Assembly: GCA_023134875.1 (NCBI GenBank)
Contig: JAGLUH010000264.1
Span: forward strand, 1 to 7,366
Direction of reading: 5' to 3'
DNA: 7,366 bases
Source: Candidatus Zixiibacteriota bacterium
GTDB lineage: Bacteria; Zixibacteria; MSB-5A5; CAIYYT01
Position 1 is the first letter of the stretch. The number at the start of each line of letters is the position of its first letter. The notes beneath the pieces are model-generated. The model searched no databases and was not told the origin of the DNA. It saw only the letters and a list, made by a program, of their open reading frames with translations. Shown here piece after piece: positions 5,279-7,366 of this stretch. A program made the position numbers and the translations under genes.

Positions 5279-7366
5279 TTATTTCATAACCGCAATTGTG
5301 CAATACTCGCGTTCACCCGATTCGGTCTCCAACTGGCAGAAATAGACTCCGGAGGCAAAGCGGGTGCAATCAAGAACATACTCGTTGTCCACAATACCCC
5401 AACCCTCTATTCCCGTCTCAAAGACGAGGTCGCCTGCCATGTTATACAATCGGAGCGTAATCCCGCTCTCCTGTTTCAAGCCGAATCTGACCGTGGTATG
5501 ATCGCCAGCCGGATTGGGATAGTTGTACACATAACCTATCGCCTTGTCATACTTCGTTGCCGGCTGCAATTCTTTGGTGTAGCTGCCCAGGTTGGCCGCT
5601 GAGCCGTAAAGGGCATTCCACTCAATCAGCGTCGGCGGCTCCGAAACAAAACCGTTGATCTCACCTTCACGAGTAAGGGCAAATAACCCGCCACCGTTAC
5701 CGCTGCCGGCAAAAACCGGCAGCGTCTCAATCCGACCACCCACCGCCCACGGAAATCGCGGCAACCGGTTACCCTGACGATCAAATCCCACCAGCTCGCC
5801 GTTGCCGGTACCGACAAAGAGTTCCTTAGATCCGTCACCATCAAGATCGACTACCGTGGGGTTGGTCAGTATCGGGCCCGCCGGAATATAGTGGCTGACC
5901 GTAATGGGGAAGTCACTGACGATTGTGCCGTTGTAATTATAGGCATAAATCAGGTTGTCGCCGCAGAAAAGAATCTCCAGCAAGCCGTCATCGTCAATGT
6001 CAGTCAGCGACATCTCCGAACAGATCGGCGCACCGACATCAATCAGCAACAGCTCTTCATAGTTAATTATCAAGGTGCCGTTGAAATAGACCGCCGCGGT
6101 CTCATATTCACCGTCACCGTCAAAGTCAGCGGCGGCGGCGCCCCGCGGATTCGCTTTTCTCTCCGCCGCCGGTACCCCCTGCTCCCAATCAGGTATCGAC
6201 AAGAGGAAACTTCCCGAAGCATCAGCCATCACCCGAGAGGGTGCCTCGTCAAGGCTGCCGCCGGTTAGCCGATTGCCATTCTTGTCGAAGACTAATATCT
6301 CGGCGACGGTATTGATAACGAGTATTTCCGTTCCTGCCGACTGCGGATCATAATCCACCAGCATTGGTGCCACATTCACCGGCGCATCCGTTGTTTCCTC
6401 AAAAAGCTTAATCGCCTCACCGGTAAAGCTCAACGCCGCCGTTGTAAAACAGGCGACGGTGGCGGCATCCGTAACAACAACAACTTCGGCAAAACCGTCA
6501 CCATCCAAATCACCGCAGGCAAGCGGTAGGTTGATTCGGCGACCATTGGTTACCCGTCCGTAGACCGCCAGGGTATCATAGACCTTGCCGCTGCCATAGT
6601 AGACTTCACGCTCGACAATAACTTCCTCACCCGAGTGCGGAGTAAACAACGAGGAACCGTCAAAGCGATAGGCGAGAATATAATTGTCGATAGCGGTGAC
6701 AATCTCCTTGCTGCCATCGCCGTCAAGATCATAAACAACTAATGGCTGCGCGCGTCCGCCGATATAGTTGGGCCAGCCGGGCAAATGACCATCGATATGG
6801 ACATCGCACTCCATTATCCGCAGGGACGCGGAAATATCAGCGATGGTAATACCGGTGTAACCGTTGTTGTTGGCCGTCGATGAGGGATTGGTATGGGGTC
6901 CGAAGGTGGAGTTGCCGTTGATCTCAAACAGGTCCTGCTGTTGTCCGTACGGCCCGTAGCCGGAAATGTATTCGCCATCGAAGTCGATGAAACCATCCGC
7001 TTCTTCCAGCGCCAGGAAACGGTGGTGATTGTCCCAACTGATGACGGTATCGATAATATCGGGGTAACAGAACCACTGGAGATGGTTCTCGTCGAAATTA
7101 CTGATACCGTTGCCATTGTAATCCATTCGCGCCACCCGCTCGTCAACATGCCAAATCAGCATCCCCGACCCGGGGATCAGGTTATCATATTCATGGTTAT
7201 TCTCTCGCTCGGTGGGGATCGGCGAGCGTGGGTATAGTATCACCTCGGTAGCGCTATCCTGCATAATTCCGGTAATTTCATGGTCGTCCAGATTGGTGCG
7301 GCGATTTTCGACCAGGAAATACTCATCGGCATTGATTGGCACCAGCAACACTTTCGCTTTATCGCT
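5279..7366 (-). CDS. Secreted M6-like metallopeptidase, C-terminal part, with FG-GAP repeats and T9SS type A sorting domain (5' end cut by window)
   Basis: The reading frame is open to the right edge (codons for SDKAK precede a GTG at 7351), so the true start and N-terminus are outside the window; about 695 codons are visible. The first ~190 residues match the region that follows the catalytic domain in M6 (immune inhibitor A-like) peptidases: EYFLVENR, then PGSGMLIWHVDE, then RFLALEEADG, and a TGITIADIS end. The zinc HExxH motif is not in the window and would lie upstream. Next come FG-GAP/VCBS-type calcium-binding loops: DLDGDGSKE (6706-6732), DLDGDGFAE (6484-6510), DFDGDGEYE (about 6100-6126), DIDDDGLLE (about 5977-6003) and DLDGDGSKE (about 5823-5849), consistent with a seven-bladed propeller. 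The last ~85 residues are a T9SS type A sorting domain beginning VYNYPNPAGDHTTVRFG and containing FASGVYFCQLE. Known role of such proteins: export across the outer membrane by T9SS and cell-surface attachment or release. Peptidase activity is inferred, since the active site is not visible. It is the first visible gene of the operon-like block. Confidence 0.88.
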   Translation of the reverse strand, partial: SDKAKVLLVPINADEYFLVENRRTNLDDHEITGIMQDSATEVILYPRSPIPTERENNHEYDNLIPGSGMLIWHVDERVARMDYNGNGISNFDENHLQWFCYPDIIDTVISWDNHHRFLALEEADGFIDFDGEYISGYGPYGQQQDLFEINGNSTFGPHTNPSSTANNNGYTGITIADISASLRIMECDVHIDGHLPGWPNYIGGRAQPLVVYDLDGDGSKEIVTAIDNYILAYRFDGSSLFTPHSGEEVIVEREVYYGSGKVYDTLAVYGRVTNGRRINLPLACGDLDGDGFAEVVVVTDAATVACFTTAALSFTGEAIKLFEETTDAPVNVAPMLVDYDPQSAGTEILVINTVAEILVFDKNGNRLTGGSLDEAPSRVMADASGSFLLSIPDWEQGVPAAERKANPRGAAAADFDGDGEYETAAVYFNGTLIINYEELLLIDVGAPICSEMSLTDIDDDGLLEILFCGDNLIYAYNYNGTIVSDFPITVSHYIPAGPILTNPTVVDLDGDGSKELFVGTGNGELVGFDRQGNRLPRFPWAVGGRIETLPVFAGSGNGGGLFALTREGEINGFVSEPPTLIEWNALYGSAANLGSYTKELQPATKYDKAIGYVYNYPNPAGDHTTVRFGLKQESGITLRLYNMAGDLVFETGIEGWGIVDNEYVLDCTRFASGVYFCQLETESGEREYCTIAVMK
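5282..5537 (-). other. T9SS type A C-terminal sorting domain
   Basis: The region codes for the final ~85 residues of the M6-like protein. It starts with YNYPNP, continues with a beta-rich stretch (TTVRFGLKQ, ITLRLYNMAGDLV), and ends with SGVYFCQLE and a short VMK tail. This order (YPNP, LRLYN-x-x-G, SGVYF) is the usual signature of T9SS type A cargo. It implies that the host genome encodes the T9SS machinery. Three cysteines in the last ~35 residues (DCTRF, YFCQL, EYCTI) are unusual for this domain and could pair if oxidised. Confidence 0.9.
5701..5724 (-). repeat. Perfect 9-bp inverted repeat (possible hairpin) inside the M6-like gene
   Basis: CGCTGCCGG at 5701-5709 and CCGGCAGCG at 5716-5724 are exact reverse complements separated by CAAAAA. 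In the transcript the loop would be UUUUUG and the stem is eight or so G-C pairs strong. It lies in the codons for the loop residues LPVFAGSG between the last propeller repeats and the sorting domain. No T-run follows on the coding strand, so it does not look like an intrinsic terminator. It may be a chance product of GC-rich codons or a translation or RNA-stability element. Confidence 0.5.

Noticed and set aside
5701..5724. Inverted repeat as an intrinsic terminator
   Set aside because: No T-run follows on the coding strand and it lies inside the M6-like reading frame, about 420 bases before its stop.
6126..6146. GGC/GCG-rich run as a microsatellite
   Set aside because: It is short and simply encodes an RGAAAADFDGDG stretch in a propeller loop; no copy-number repeat is evident.
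1..7366. Mobile element, defence system, CRISPR array, tRNA or riboswitch
   Set aside because: Coding sequence fills the window, no transposase, nuclease or direct-repeat array was seen, and the gaps between genes are too short for an RNA gene or riboswitch.

Overview
The window reads as one tightly packed, minus-strand gene block covering essentially all of its 7.4 kb. It encodes five cell-envelope proteins; the first and last (in transcription order) are cut by the window edges. No RNA gene, mobile element, CRISPR array or integration signal was seen, and there is no intergenic gap over about 25 bases.

The proteins point to a Gram-negative bacterium with a type IX secretion system (T9SS), probably in the FCB superphylum or a neighbouring candidate phylum (Zixibacteria, Latescibacterota, Marinimicrobia, KSB1 or Gemmatimonadota-like). 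The reasons are a C-terminal T9SS type A sorting domain with a YNYPNP start, FG-GAP/VCBS repeats on a secreted M6-type peptidase, signal peptides and a lipobox, and a large outer-membrane-type protein of a kind I associate with those lineages. Base composition looks near 50-55% GC by eye. The exact phylum is inference.

Layout in transcription order, right to left. (1) 7366-5279: C-terminal part of a secreted M6-like metallopeptidase with FG-GAP repeats and a T9SS sorting domain; the catalytic part lies off the right edge. (2) 5256-4432 and (3) 4445-3684: two exported, diverged tandem paralogues sharing SLLVPGGGQ-x-Y and IANH-x-x-SA...LAAKR-x-NR motifs, resembling DUF5683-type small membrane proteins. 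(4) 3679-2744: a lipoprotein with a six-bladed NHL-type beta-propeller, started by TTG. (5) 2744-1: at least 914 codons of a large predicted outer-membrane beta-strand protein with an SprA-like SETVWFNG / YYVDYLQGELYFTG module; it runs off the left edge without a stop.

The genes are coupled: gaps or overlaps at the four junctions are 22 bases, a 14-base overlap, 4 bases, and a TAATG stop/start. This suggests one transcript and a shared envelope role. A plausible but unproven model is a surface or outer-membrane assembly: a large barrel-type protein, a propeller lipoprotein as partner, two small membrane proteins, and a T9SS-exported peptidase.
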